Shown here piece by piece: positions 48,581-61,640 of a stretch of DNA of 64,000 nt. Each line of letters opens with the position of its first letter. The stretch's first letter is position 1. The DNA is from Chamaea fasciata. Lineage: Eukaryota; Chordata; Aves; Passeriformes; Sylviidae. A model generated the notes under the pieces. The model did no database searches, was not told the DNA's origin, and was given only the letters and a program-made list of their open reading frames with translations. The position numbers and the translations under genes are program-made. Where the stretch lies: the NCBI GenBank assembly GCA_029207755.1, contig JARCOQ010000006.1:30152522-30216521 (forward strand). The letters run 5' to 3'.

Positions 48581-51500
48581 TTAACATCACCATAGTTTAT
48601 GCTGGAATAACCATAGTTTAAGGCTAGCTTTAGTCAGGGGGTTTCTCAGATAAGGTTATGATTCATGGTTATTCTTTTGAAAAGAAATGTTCTTGTGTCA
48701 GAGCTGGGATTTGGGCTGGAATCCACCAGTATGCCATTATTCAAAAGCACAATAAATCCTTGGGATGTTGGGGTGTAAAAATGAACAAATCTTCTGGACA
48801 CACAATCTAGAGCACCCGGGATATTTTACCATGTAGAATTTGTTTCTTTTAGAGGCTGGATAAATTTTGACCTGTCATACTTCACTCTGGTTATAACAGT
48901 GCCACTTCAACAGGGACAAAACTAACATGGTAGTCTAAATTTAGTGGAGATTTTACAAGATGTCATGGCCAATATTATAAATAAGTCCATACCTGGTCTA
49001 GAGCAAACGTGTGCCTTTGGGCACGCTGTTTGTGCATAGGATTGGTAAAACCAGCTGAAACCCACAGTTTCAGCAATACCTACAGAACAGGGCAAAAATC
49101 CAAGGAAAAAAGAGTGCTTTAACTTGAAAAGAGGGAAGAGGGACCTGCCTCCTGCTATCCTACTTGTTTTGATATTAGGTACTTCTCAGAACAAAAAGTC
49201 CCAGATAACTTTTTCCTCCCGTCTTCTTGGTCTTATGGAAGGCATTTTTCTTTTCCAATTTGATTAAGTAATCTCAATCTTTACACACCCACAGCTCTTA
49301 CCCTGATGACTAGCACTTCATAAATTTTATTCAAGGATGTAGCTTTTTTCGGTAGACCATGCAGTTAATGGAGTTTTCCTTCCTATACAGGAAGGAATGG
49401 AGCTTGAATGACCCCACGTGCCTATATTTTGTGCTATATTAGTTCTGTCTAGAATATTCTAATGAAAAAATTGAATACTATGAACACTTTTGCAGATTGT
49501 ACTCCACAGAAGGATTCAGCAGTGTAAGAAGCTCTGGAAAGAAATGCAGTTAATGAATCACCATTATGTAAGCTACTTAGTTCAAGAATAATTTGTTTTG
49601 ATATTTCTGTAACTGCCAGATTTTCTGCTAGTAATGGAATAAAAGATACAGATGAGGAGAAGCCCTTTTAAGTTATCTTAATTACTGCAAGTCAAAAGTT
49701 GCCCTTTTGAAGATATATATTATTAAAAGTTAATATTTTATTGTGAATACCAGAAGGTCAATTAAATTAAGTTGTGATGTTCAATGTTATTTTTTCTCTT
49801 ATAATAATTTATTTCAGGGCACTCTGCTGCTTGCTGTAGAAGGAGGAGCAACTATTTGCTGGAGAACAAAACTGCTACATGCTACATATTATGTACAGTG
49901 CTTAATCTCATTTTGTATTCTTGTTGTGCTTGGTCTACTTACTCTAGAGCCTGTCAAATTTTCTGGGAGACCAACATAAGAATAGAAATGATGTAAAAAA
50001 AGACTTACATACTGATATTATTATAAAAAACAATCTGTCAGTAAAAAAAGGACAATAACCAGGTGCAATGTAAAGCTCCATTTGCCTTAAGGTATTTTAT
50101 TACTCTTATATGAACACAAGGGATAGTCAAGTCCATTTGTATATTTGTAGAATTACTCTCAGTGCTTCAATCAGTGACAGGTGTAACAGAGACAGGTAAC
50201 CATGACAGCCAGGTCATCCTTTCTCTTAGTTGGTTAAAACTAAACTTGATTTATTTCTGTATGTGAGATGAAAAGAGAAAAAACCAAACGACCCACGTAT
50301 TCTCTTTTCTGGCAAACCTTCTAATGAAAGCCTACAGTGAACAATCCTGTAATCCAGGCATTAAAAATGCATTTGAACCTTTTAACAGTAGGAACTGCAT
50401 AACTTAGAAAAAAAATCCACTATCTAAAAATGTATCCTTTCTCCTGTTTTACATAATTTTGCATAGGGATTAGTGGAAATTCACATTTGCTTTTCACTTC
50501 TTCAAGTGTTAAGGTAGATTACATAGCAGGGTAATTAACTACCAGGGAAAGTATCTATACATTCTCATTTTTGAGTTCTGTTAATTACATGAAGCAAAAA
50601 GATATTTATTGGAATCAGATTGATATAGTACATCAAAATTCAATTAAGTTTTGAATTTAGAGAAAATTAACAAATTTTTCCTTAAAACAAGCAGCAAAAT
50701 ATAAAGCATAAGTAAAAAGAATCTAGAGGAAAACTTGAAAATATCTGAAAATTTTGATATTAACAGCATAAGAGGAATATTCAGAATTTCAAACATTGAA
50801 CACGAGAAAGGAAGGGAAAAGTATATCTTCAACCAAACTGGCAATTCATTATCAGGAGTGAGTTAAATTTGCTGCCTTAATGCTTAGATGGACTACTAGG
50901 CTCAGATAAGGAAAAAAGTTTATCTAATAATTTTTTTACAAAACTGCCTGAACTGACTGATACAGTGAGAATGATGTGCCTTTTCTTCATTTGGTAGCAG
51001 CCCTTCAGAAAGAAATTTTGTTTGTTTTTTTCACAAAAGAAGCATTAAACCTGAAATTTCAGTTTTCATATATTTCAGTTGTATTTCAGACATAACACAG
51101 GAGGAAAACATTTTACCTAAAAATCCAGAAGGCTTAAAAACTGTATCCATTGAAGTGAATGATAAAATATCCAGTTAACTCTACAAATAAAATGTAAAAA
51201 AAAGGGTTAAAAATAATGAAGAAAACCACTATAAGTTTGTATTTTTCTCCAAAGAGCACAAGACTTTCTTAGACAGAATAACAGAATCGTTACTTTAAGA
51301 CCACCACTGCAGTCCTTTTGTACCATTCAGTTCAATGAAAGCACTCTTTCTTGAACTTTGTATCTTCCATTTTTTCTTCAGTACAAATTTTCCAGTTCAT
51401 AAACTGCCACAAAGAAGAAACATAATGCACCTGCACTAAGTTTATCCGAGTCAAAAGAATTTTCTTGAACCTAATAAATTCAGTGGAGTCACGAGAAGCA

Positions 51501-51619
51501 GTTTATTGATCAAATGTTGAGTGGAGTCTCTGATGGGAAGTTACATCCTTAGACTTTGTCCCTCTTATTTATGTCCAGGGTCTTAGAGCAAACAGTGGTG
51601 AATGTAAAACATTAAAAAC

Positions 51620-51665
51620 ATAATATATTTATATATATATTTATATTTATATATATAAACATATT
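51620..51665. repeat. (TA)n-rich microsatellite
   Basis: Alternating TATA and TTTATA units, self-complementary and likely to form cruciform or slipped structures. Confidence 0.8.
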
Positions 51666-52238
51666 ATTCACAGGTAGAAGAAGATTTAATCTTTTATAAA
51701 TTTATAAACAATACTGCCTCTCAGAAAAAGGAGGGCATCTCCCCAGCTCTTCAGTTATTTAATACCAGTTAAAAAAATACATTGAAAGGTATTTCAGAAA
51801 CAGCTCTGCAACTACCAGCTACATGGAATAAACTGGAACATTACTTCTTCCCACTGGGAACATCTCCAAATATTTGATCAAAACCCCCATAGGATGGAAA
51901 TATTAATCTCTGAGGTCAGAATGCTTCAAACCACTTCCTGTATACACCACAATCAATGTAATTTCTGATAGCAGTGCAGTTAGAGCTCTAAAGAGTTCAA
52001 TATGTACTGCTTCACAGGTTCTTAACTGAAGTAGCCCTTCTGGGCTAGCATGAGCATGGTGTAAATTGCAATTATATTTGTGTATTACAAATGTGTAAAC
52101 AAGGGGACACAAGTGCTGAAGGCAGGGCAGGATATAATTTCCTGTCATAACTTGACTTTTTTTTTATTTTCAGCAGGTAGGATCCACTGTTGTGTCAAAT
52201 AGAGGCCGGTTAAAATTCATATTTTAAATGAAAATGAA

Positions 52239-52265
52239 ATATTTATGAAAATATTTCATAAATAT
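52239..52265. other. Perfect 12-bp inverted repeat with 3-nt loop
   Basis: ATATTTATGAAA and TTTCATAAATAT are exact reverse complements around ATA. The arms are AT-rich, so a chance or slippage origin is likely in this background. Confidence 0.8.
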
Positions 52266-52490
52266 AAAAATACTTGTGAAAATACATATTCATAAGTATT
52301 TAATATAGAGAGCAGTTAATTTCCATGGAAATTATGTATAAAACCTCTGTTCTAAGCTACTATCAATTATGATGAATTTTAAATCTACTATATGCATATC
52401 AGGCAATTCTGATGTAGATAAGTAACATCAGAAAATATTACACACCCTTTTTGCTGTCACAAAAAGTCCATTAGGATGATAAATACATTT

Positions 52491-52520
52491 CATACATACA
52501 TATATACATACATACATATG
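52491..52520. repeat. (CATA)n microsatellite
   Basis: CATA tetramers with one TATA interruption. Confidence 0.85.
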
Positions 52521-55500
52521 AAAAAATAGTAAAGCTATCAGAAATCTAACCACAGAATATACCAGATATGAAGAACTCAGAAAAAAGTAATGAATATTTG
52601 CTGAATATTTTTTGATGACCTATATTTTCAGCTAATTTGCTTTTCGGATAAATGATTCATCCCATGTATTGCACCTTTGGAAGGCTCTCTTATTCGTGTA
52701 TGCCAAGATAAATTAGGAAGGCTAATGAATTCAGAAGTACTTCTGAGTAGAGAAAACTTCCACTGTATGGGTTCAGGAAATGTGTGGTATAACACGTACT
52801 CTAAGAATAAAGAACCTAAGTCTTGTAGAAAACAGTATGGCTTCGATAGCCCAGACAGACATTCTAAGATATGAATTTCCAAAATTACAATGTATGTTGC
52901 TAGTAGCATTTTACCATGTGAAGAGCCCTTAATAAAATCCAGTTTATAGCTGCGCACTTGCTATGTATGCTAAGAAATCCTAGTGTACAGAGAAACATAA
53001 CAAAGTGAACAGAACAAAAGGTTCCATGATCTTCCACTTTTACATCCCTCCTCCAGTGACATGGTGTTTCTAAATAATGTAGAAACATGAAAGTGTGCTT
53101 CATGTGAGTACTTCATACTACTACTTATAGTATGCACATAATATGTGGGAAAAGTATTAATATTGTATTATTGAAGAAAAAGTAAGCTCAGGTAATAAAA
53201 GTATTGGAAGATGTATTTGTAGTTCATGTTTGTGTTTGAATTTTAATACTGGTGGAAGTATTATAATTAAGCACCTACTTCATAATGTAGCTTTTGATAA
53301 AGAATTAGGTCATTGATTTATTTGAAGTCTGGATTTATGCATTGCATTTTTACTTCATTGTTGGATGAATCGACTTTATCTTATGTAATAACCCTTTGAA
53401 ATCTCTGTAAGATAGAGAGGGAACTTATTAGACACTTTCTATTCCAGTGGTATTAGAAATCAAAGGATACTTTAAAGAAATTTTAATAACACAGTAATTA
53501 AGAATATTTAGCATTAGTGACAGTCGAACCTTGTAAGTATTGTTCTTTGAGCTATAATTAGAATGCAGCACCTGAGTGGGTGTCTCATGAGATGTGGCTT
53601 GTTTTCCATGACATTTCCAGCCGTTCTGAATTTTGAAGACTGTCATATTTCATATTATTTAAACAATTCTCTTATTAACTGTTTCACGGCTCTATTCAGA
53701 GCTGTTAGTGTGACCATTCTAGATCTTACCAGAACACACAAGTTCAAAAGCAGATAAAAATTGTTTTGCCTTTAACAGATAATAGATTTTTCTTCAAGTC
53801 ATTCACATCCTCTTATGACAAATCTGCAGAGCCATCTTATGCATCTTCTGCACACAATTCTTCAACTGGACAGCAAGGGAGAAGATACTTTACTATAAAA
53901 ATTTCACAAAGTGTTTCAGCTCTTAGAAGACACCCTACTAACTGATCTGAAACAATATATATCACTAGAGGACATGAAAGGAATCACACTCACCTGTCAG
54001 GATGTGAGATGAGAAAAGAAGGGACTTTAGTTTTGGGATCAGGGTTTAAATAGGGTTTGCACTTTGACCAGTGATTGGGGGACAAGGTTAACACCCCTTT
54101 GACCCCACTGGTCAAGCCAGAAGTCCATTACAGAGAGGAATGAAAAAACAAACTGCTTTATTTATGTTACAATGCTGAGAACTCTCTAGTCCAAGAATGA
54201 AAACATCAGAAGGCTGAAAAATCAGGGTGACAAACATACATGCACACACATTCTTATTGTGTTAAGAGCAATTCAAATTTAGCCAAAGACAGCATGCTTA
54301 TTCCAAGTCTTCCTAACATTCTACTCTCTCTGCAGCTGGAATCCTGCATATTGGTTAACACCGCAGAGTCCTCTTCTAATGGCAAAAAGTAGAAAACTCC
54401 ATGCATTAACACGGCAATCCTGAAAACACCAGTGGCAGGTGTGGGCAGGAAAAGCTCACAGCTGCTTCATTTTGTATGTAGCCACATATTTTCCTTCCCA
54501 ATAGTCCTGCAGTCCCCAAGCTGTATTCTTAGACTCCTTCCTCTGTCAGTGTTCAGCTGGTCTTGCCTCTTCCTTTTCTTGATGCTAATGATCTAACTGG
54601 GATGATTCTTCACATCATAACACTGCAATCTGCCTTCCAGGAAGCAGGTGGTTACAGAAAGTACTTGAGAAATTACTTTTTATTTCTTATTCAGACTTGA
54701 AGCCAAACTTTATCATTTATGAGCTATTGTTAAGTTGCAGAGGCAAGTTAAGGCCAAGCATTACTTGAGCCACCAGTTCTGCATTTATTTGGCTGTTGCC
54801 AACTGTCTCTCCTGAGGGTCTCATCAGTCCTTTTTTTTTCTCTTGAATCAAAAATATCATGCTATCTCTCTCAGATGGGACATTGATATACATTTTTCCC
54901 ACACTGGGTGTTATATCATGACATAACTGACAGAAATTCTGTCCTTTTTCTCACCACTGCCTATTTTAAACTAACCATTTCCAATTACCTATATTTTTTC
55001 TTTAATTTTAATTAATACCCCTTCACAAATTCTTCATAGAATTGCATAATATATTTTCTAAATCCAAACATATATACTCACATCCCGTTACTTTTACTGC
55101 CTTTTATTAATCTTAGAATGAAAGTGCTAAAAATTTCTTACTTCCTTTGCACGCCTGCAATTTAAGTAAAGCATCAAATAATTAATCATTCTGCTGTTGG
55201 GAAAAACTAGTGTCTGAGAAACACAGACAGGAAGGCATTTCATAAAATATGGTAATACTGTGGACTCCATTCAAGTCAAGGAGGAAATTTAATACTGTGT
55301 GTGACTCCAGAGGTGAACTGAAAATAGTTTGCTTTTCCTAATTCAGAGAACAGTGTTTGACTACAGATTAAAGCAGACAATAAATGGAAATACTGATGCA
55401 AATTGCAGCTACAGGTGAGATTTACTGCATCTACGGAATGTCTTAATCTTTTGGCTGCATGTGAAAAGTTGGATAGGTCAAATACATCTCCTGCTGAGAA

Positions 55501-57194
55501 AGTTGCCACTAAACCCTAACTAAGCAGCAATCCATCTCTGTGGGCTGAAGTGCTCTGTAAATGAAGGGGCCATGTGGAAACAGATAGATAAGAAGCCAGC
55601 AGTTTTCATGCAGTAACAAGTAACTAAGTCCTTGTGATTTGCAGTGACAATGTGACCTGTTATGAACTCCAGAGACTGACTGTCCATTTCTCTGCTACTC
55701 ATCACTCTGCCTTCCCACATGTGAACCTATTTCTCAATGCATTTGCATCTTCCCTCATTCTGTTCATATACAGTGCCAAGGCCATATGGACATTCCATTC
55801 TAAGACTATTTATTCCTTGTTTACACCTTTCTAATGTCCTTTATTATTTAGCACTCCCGGATTGTCTAAATCATAATACGGTAATGTTCTTCCACAGAAT
55901 AGCATTATTGTTCTATTATGCTGTTATAGTGAGGCAACCAATTATGTAGGAATGAGATCAATGATTTTAATGGGAAAGAAAAGAAGAAAAGAGTTCTTCT
56001 ATTTCACTTTAAATTGAGAATGAATTTAGAGGGTTTTATTTCTTTTTCCCTTCTCAGAAGGGAGGAATTCACTTTTAAGCTTCCAAAGCCTTGTATTTAC
56101 CTATTTTTCATTAGTTTGCATCTAAAGTAAGGCAATTTGGTTTTTTAACCTGTCATAGACTTACAGTATCATTCCTTGACCTTTGTTTTTGCATTCAGGA
56201 AGGCAGCTACGTTTTTCTTCAGCTGAATCTTTAGACAACAATCGATAAACCAAAAAATTGTTAACAAAAGCCCAAGATCTTAGAATGTGCAGAACCCCTA
56301 TTCTACCATTTTAGAAATCAGTTTGGACTTCATCTTAACACTTTAATTCCTATTTTTTCTGTAGTTCCTTAGTTTTAATCTTCTACATAAATTAGCATAA
56401 GCATCTTTGTTCATATTCATTTTGGCAGAGCTGGTAGCATGTGATATCTGCCCAGAATTTGCTTTGTCAGTGTTTTCAGTATCTGCACTTTGTCAGAACG
56501 GTTTCATTTACAGTTATGAAGGGAGCAGCCTAGATTTAATTCATGCTGTGGGTTTTTTTTTGCATTTGCCAAAAGAGCTGGGAGGCAGAGTTATACTCTG
56601 CTTTCATATCTTATTGCAACTAATAATTTTAGACTCAGACATCACATAGTTATCTGAAAAGGAAATTAATTGAAAGAAAAAAAAAAGCAGAAAAAAAGCA
56701 GCATTCACCCAAGTATACCTCTGTGTAACACTCATATATGGTTTGAATTCATACTAGTTACTGATGCCTGAGAATCAAACCAGTTTTGGTCTAGCATAAA
56801 CCACATAACTTCAAGGATCATTTATGATAGCACTGTCAGAGGAAAAAGTGAAGAAGGCCTTTTTTTATATAAAAACTCCTCTTTAGCTAAATTTCACTTT
56901 TTTTTTTTGGACTTGTTGGACTTTGTTCATTTACTTATTGATCCTTAGGGAAAAGTTCTCTAACTTAAGATCTGAAAGGAAGATGAAAATGCATTCTTAA
57001 TGCAAAATTATATTTTGCTTTGGATGTTCACCTGTCCTTTTTCTTTTCTTCTTGTTTCATTGCTTTGATCTGGGAAAGACTACTCTCAGCTGAGCAAAAT
57101 AGGTTCTTAGAATTTCTCCATTATTTTTAGTGAACACCTTAATCACCCATCTACTCAGTACTCTTTAACAGTTTCTTTCAAGCATAATTTTGAA

Positions 57195-57215
57195 TTTTTT
57201 TTTTTTTTTTTTTTT
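57195..57215. repeat. Poly-T run, 21 T
   Basis: Uninterrupted T run in AT-rich sequence. Confidence 0.85.
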
Positions 57216-58496
57216 ACAAATACAGAATTCTTGGAGGAAAGAAACTATTGTGATTCATCTGCATTCTAAACCTTCAGAAATTATAGAATTTACAATAGTT
57301 TCTTAGATGAGTATGCTGAAGATACATTCTGTCAAGTACTGAGTGTTTTCTCATATTATTCTCAGGGCTCTATATACTGTATATAGTTTTCACTCTGGAG
57401 CACAGTTTTGCACTTCTCGTAAGATATAAGCTTGCTGCTATCTCCTCTCCAGAGCTAAAGATTCTTTCTGATATCCATACACAAAGATTTTTGGGCCTTT
57501 AGGTGACTTCTCATGCAGAGAGAAATGCTAAGCCAACAAACACTTATTGCTCTTTATATTAAATGCTGCATGCTCACTATACTAAATGCTGTCATATATC
57601 GGCTGTTTTGAGAAATCTTACACCTTTCAAAAGTTATATTGTTGTTCTCTGACATATTTATCTGACAGATTCTCTGCCACTGCTTGCTTTATAATCCCCC
57701 TATGTCTTGATATATAGAGAATCACCTATAAGCATGATTTTGAATTTGTTTTAGTCTATCCATGTGGAAAATTATAGTGTAGCATAATCTGAGGATATAT
57801 GATATTTTACTTCTTAGGTATGATAATACTAATAAAAAAATCCCCACCAGAATGCTTAAAAAACAAGACTGAAAGTTTTATGTGAATGGCACAGCACAAA
57901 GGATTTTGCTTTGAGCTGCTTTTTTCCAATGTCTTGATGAATTAAGGAGAAATTCATGTCTTGAGTTAAGTGACTGTTTAAAAATATTCTTTCTATGGTG
58001 TAAACTTATTTCAAAAGAATTTTCTAAAGGAGAGAGTTATTTCTGGCTTTTCTGTCTTTTCCTGGAAGTCATGCTTTAGGACATGTCCAAAACTTTCCTC
58101 CTCAAGCTAGACCACTGTGGAAAGCTCTTTAGAAAACAAACTCAAATATGTCAACTGCACTAAAGAAGTCAACTGTTAAGATTTCAGCATTGGTAGTTAA
58201 ATGTCATCTACAATGTGTTTCAGTCATTTCAGTGAAGGAATTTGTTTACATCCATAGGATAAAGTCTTGTGGAAAAGTTGCTTTTCACTCTTTCCTTTTC
58301 ATCAGTTTAAACATAATGGCATATGCTGATGCCTGGGGTACAGATTCTTGCATGAAATTAATTTCTCTTAGTACATCTCAGTGAAATGCAATATAAAAGT
58401 GTTTTCACTAATATTTAACATTTTTCAAACAACAGGAATTTCATATCTGCTTTTGGAGGCATTTTTGATGATATCATATGCCTCCTAGGTTCTATT

Positions 58497-58672
58497 AATT
58501 TGACCTTGAACTCTTCCAAGAATGGGACATCTGCAACTTCTATGAGCAACCTAATATCCAATCTAAACCTAAACTCTTCCACTTTGTAGCCAATCCCCTT
58601 TGTCCTGTCACTACTGTTAACGCACTGTTGCCAACAGTCTCCCTCTGTCTTTCCTGTAGACTGTTCAAGATT
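58497..58672 (-). mobile_element. CR1 LINE fragment, 3' region
   Basis: Read on the plus strand, this matches the reverse complement of the avian CR1 3' region: GGGACATCTGCAACTTCT, AGCAACCT, then AATATCCAATCTAAACCTA, CTCTTCCA, AGCCAATCCCCTTTGTCC, TGTCACTAC, and finally TTTCCTGTAGACTGTTCAAG. Compared with intact CR1 copies, the stretch between AGCAACCT and AATATCC is missing, so there is an internal deletion. Both ends are truncated; no CR1 terminal 8-bp repeat and no open frame remain. CR1 is the dominant LINE of birds and reptiles, which supports an avian origin. Confidence 0.88.
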
Positions 58673-58954
58673 TTAAAAAAATTTTCTAGAATGGGATCAA
58701 TTGTTTATCATTCTGCATGTGAAAGCTTTTATATTCAAGAAGACAAAAAGAAATGATTCAGTTTTGATACCTTTTTTAGCCATTCTCAAGCTACAAGGAC
58801 TCCTTGGGCTAGGCAGTACCATTAGATGAGTTAAACACCATACAAACATGGATATACTGCTGCTAAAGGCAACATTTTATTTTTTTTTTTAATAGGTAGA
58901 GTGTCTCTGTTCTTCAGAGACATTTCAGTTATTTTGCTTGGAAAGACACCAAGT

Positions 58955-59240
58955 TCAGGCAGATTTATTATCTCTAGACAAGCCAACTACACAGATCCGC
59001 TGATCCTCAGTCGCAGGCGGGTTATCAGACTGACTTAGCCCTGTGGGAACCCCAGGTCCAGGCTACTTTTCTGCACAACCTAATAAGCTCTGCTGCTGGA
59101 GTACTCAGGGGCAGAGCAAGAATCCTCACTGAGGTTTCACAGCAGCCACAGTGAGCATGGCAAGAAAAGTGCTGAGCCACAGTTAATAAGCTCAGCTGAC
59201 CCTGAACTAACTCATTATGGAGAACTGGTAAGTTTCTGCA
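58955..59240. other. GC-richer patch, unidentified
   Basis: About 285 bp with higher GC and several CpGs (GATCCGC, CAGTCGCAGGCGGG). It starts with TTTATTATCTC, which would be compatible with the poly(A) region of a minus-strand LTR, but no ends or family could be established. It might also be a conserved non-coding element. Confidence 0.35.
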
Positions 59241-59442
59241 GTGACCTCCATACCTTCATCATTAGGGGTCAGGAGTATTTCAGCTCACTGAATAATGAAG
59301 AGCTGAATAGATGCATGAGGTCTTGATTCTCTGTTGTATTTTCCTTTTAATACTCTAAGTCATATTTTGGATTTCTTTATAGAAATCCTAGGATGTGAAA
59401 TTACATTTTTCAGACTTATTTTTTTTCTATCTTTCTCTCTGT

Positions 59443-59444
<2 letters not shown>

Positions 59445-59477
<33 letters not shown>
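59445..59477. repeat. Poly-T run, 33 T
   Basis: Uninterrupted T run preceded by a T/C-rich stretch. The phenylalanine-rich 71-codon frame over it is an artefact. It faces an A-rich tract about 0.9 kb downstream. Confidence 0.9.
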
Positions 59478-59479
<2 letters not shown>

Positions 59480-59536
59480 TTCTCAACTGAGACGCAATTT
59501 CCTTTGTTCTGTTATAGTTCGGCAAGTAGAAATAGT

Positions 59537-59592
59537 GCTAAGGAGCTAAGGAGCTAAGTGCACTTAGCTAAGGAGCTAAGGAGCTAAGTGCA
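59537..59592. repeat. Nested tandem repeat: GCTAAGGA units within a 30-bp period
   Basis: GCTAAGGA occurs twice and then GCTAAGTG, and the whole 26-bp block at 59537-59562 recurs at 59567-59592, separated by CTTA. The period is 30 bp, with an 8-bp sub-period. Both copies are identical, so the duplication looks young. Confidence 0.92.
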
Positions 59593-60377
59593 ACAAAAAA
59601 TAAAGTTCCACATTCCCCATTTAAAAGTGGTAATCCAAATTAAATGGTAAGTGGTAATCAAAATGTGGATTTTCATCACTTATATATCTATTAGTTTTAT
59701 TAGTTTTATTTGTGTTAATTTCCTGTCACTGGTCTTAAGCTGTTATTTTCAGAACAGCATGAAACTGTTTTCTGAAAGTTCTGAGTTCAAACCTTCCCTT
59801 ATACGTATGATACTGTAATTCAATACAGTCTCCTCTGCTAATGACATAATCTGATTTGAAACAAAGGGTCTTTTACAAAATTCCCAGATGCTTTAATCCC
59901 TTCCAATCAGCATATGTAACTTGCTGCTCTAATAAGTAGACATTTCTTCTTTGATATTAAAGGCTGGTTATTTGCCCTATTGTGCTATTTTATTTTTTTA
60001 ACAAACCAAACACAGCCTTTTTGTGAATTATTATATTATGATATAATTTCCAAAGGTGTCCAACAAAGTAGACCACCTCTGCTGCACAGAAGTCAGCTAC
60101 TAACTCACCGTGGAAACTTATTCTCATAGGCCATTGTTTAGGGATTTTGAAAAATCCTTTTCTGTTGCAATCCCAAGGAACTGGAAGCTCCTGTTAATAA
60201 GGTCTATTAGGAACAAAAAAATGTTAAAATAGTTTGTCTGATCTCTCTTCCCATGCACATTCATAAAGCTTAACACAAGGAAACATCCAGAAATCTATTC
60301 CACATATAGCATTGCAGCAATGAAGTTTAAGCATGGTTTTTTTCTGACTCTTCTAATATAGAGTTGACTTTCCCTCA

Positions 60378-60462
60378 CAAAAGAAAAAAAAAAAAAAAAA
60401 AAAAAAAGAAAAAAAAAGAAAAAAAAAAAAAAGAAGAGGAAAAAAAAAGAAAAAAAAAGAGA
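60378..60462. repeat. A-rich tract, about 85 bp
   Basis: Long A runs interrupted by single G residues. It may be the decayed tail of a plus-strand retroposon, but nothing recognisable precedes it. Confidence 0.9.
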
Positions 60463-61622
60463 TAATTTGGAATGAGGAATCCAGAATAAGACCCTACAAA
60501 AGAATGTGAAGATCACAAGAATGGGATTCAGGCACGGCTGTATTCATATGAATTATGTGACATTAATAGAAAATAATTTTATCTACATCAATCAATGACA
60601 ATTTTGGAAAGTAAAGACAGCCCATTAAGTAATTAACTCTTTGAGAGCATAAATATTATCGTAGTCTGCCATAACAGAGTACAAGGGTTAGATATGAAAG
60701 GAACATCTTAAACCGCATAGTTCATTTAAGTACTAATCCAGTATTCTTACAGGGTAATAACCAAACTGCTATTACACTATTTGATACTTTTTGCAAAGAA
60801 GTTTGGAAATTGTAGAAGTTTTCATAATTCAGAACTGGATTGAAAATCATAACAAGTCAAATACTGTTTAAGATAAAAAAACCCTCTGCTTAAAGAGAAG
60901 CTTTCTTCCAGTAGTATTTTCCTCCATCAGATGTTTCTGTGCAGGATAAAAACCCCCACAAATGAACAAACAAAAATCTACCTATTTCAGATGGATGTGA
61001 AAGTTTTTTCAGAACAAAGAAATATTTTTCCTCTTGGTGTTACTATTGATATTTAACACTACTGACTATAATTTTGAGTCCCAAATAGGAACCAAAGCTT
61101 TTAAAAACGTGATTAGAAGCTGACTAATATCCCCAGTGGTGTGTTTTAGTAAATATTACACGGTATATTTTCCTTTGATACAGGAACATAGACAATTCCA
61201 GGCAACATGGAATGGCACTTGGAATATTGGGAAAAATAAATAAAGTAATAGTGGCATGAATTGAGAATAATTTCGGCATTCTGGTGGAAGTAATTAATAT
61301 ATGTGTAAAAGATTGTAGCAGAAAATATTTTGGGTTTTTCATCTCTTGTAATCCCATTAGATATTCTATAGTTAAATTCCTACTATTGATACTGTTTATT
61401 TCTTTTCAAGTTTAGATGTGTACATGAGCAGACAAACAAATAAGAAAGATAAAAAGATATGACTCAAACTCAGATTATCCTGCATGCTTGCACAATTTGA
61501 AGTATTTCTCTTAAAACCCACCCCACATCATCTGGGCTCCCCTGTCAAGCAAATTTAGGACTAAACTCTGCCTTTATGTGCATGTGAAACCTGTGCTATG
61601 TCCCTTAGCAGCAGAAAATGTC

Positions 61623-61640
61623 ATATTATCGAGATAATAT
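61623..61640. other. 18-bp palindrome
   Basis: ATATTATC and GATAATAT are exact reverse complements around GA. It includes TTATC/GATAA cores, which resemble paired GATA-factor sites. Function is not shown. Confidence 0.7.

Larger units (their letters stand above)
37091..58496. other. Long AT-rich non-coding stretch, no gene seen
   Basis: About 21 kb with no supported gene and no recognised retroelement end. It contains short tandem repeats (40256-40300, 46210-46243, 48548-48580), microsatellites (42295-42328, 51620-51665, 52491-52520), a 12-bp hairpin (52239-52265), a GC-richer patch (41560-41890) and a T run (57195-57215). The segment at about 53980-54600 is somewhat GC-richer, with TTTATTTA and CCAGTGATTGGGGG words that could belong to an old minus-strand element, but I cannot define it. 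The 136-codon plus frame at 45073-45483 shows no domain I recognise. Confidence 0.6.

Noticed and set aside
53980..54600. Possible minus-strand LTR with TTTATTTA poly(A)-like signal
   Set aside because: No TG...CA ends, no duplication and no family match. It is mentioned only in the description of the stretch.
59537..59592. Possible CRISPR-like direct repeats
   Set aside because: Units are contiguous with no unique spacers, and the genome is a vertebrate's. This is an ordinary tandem repeat.
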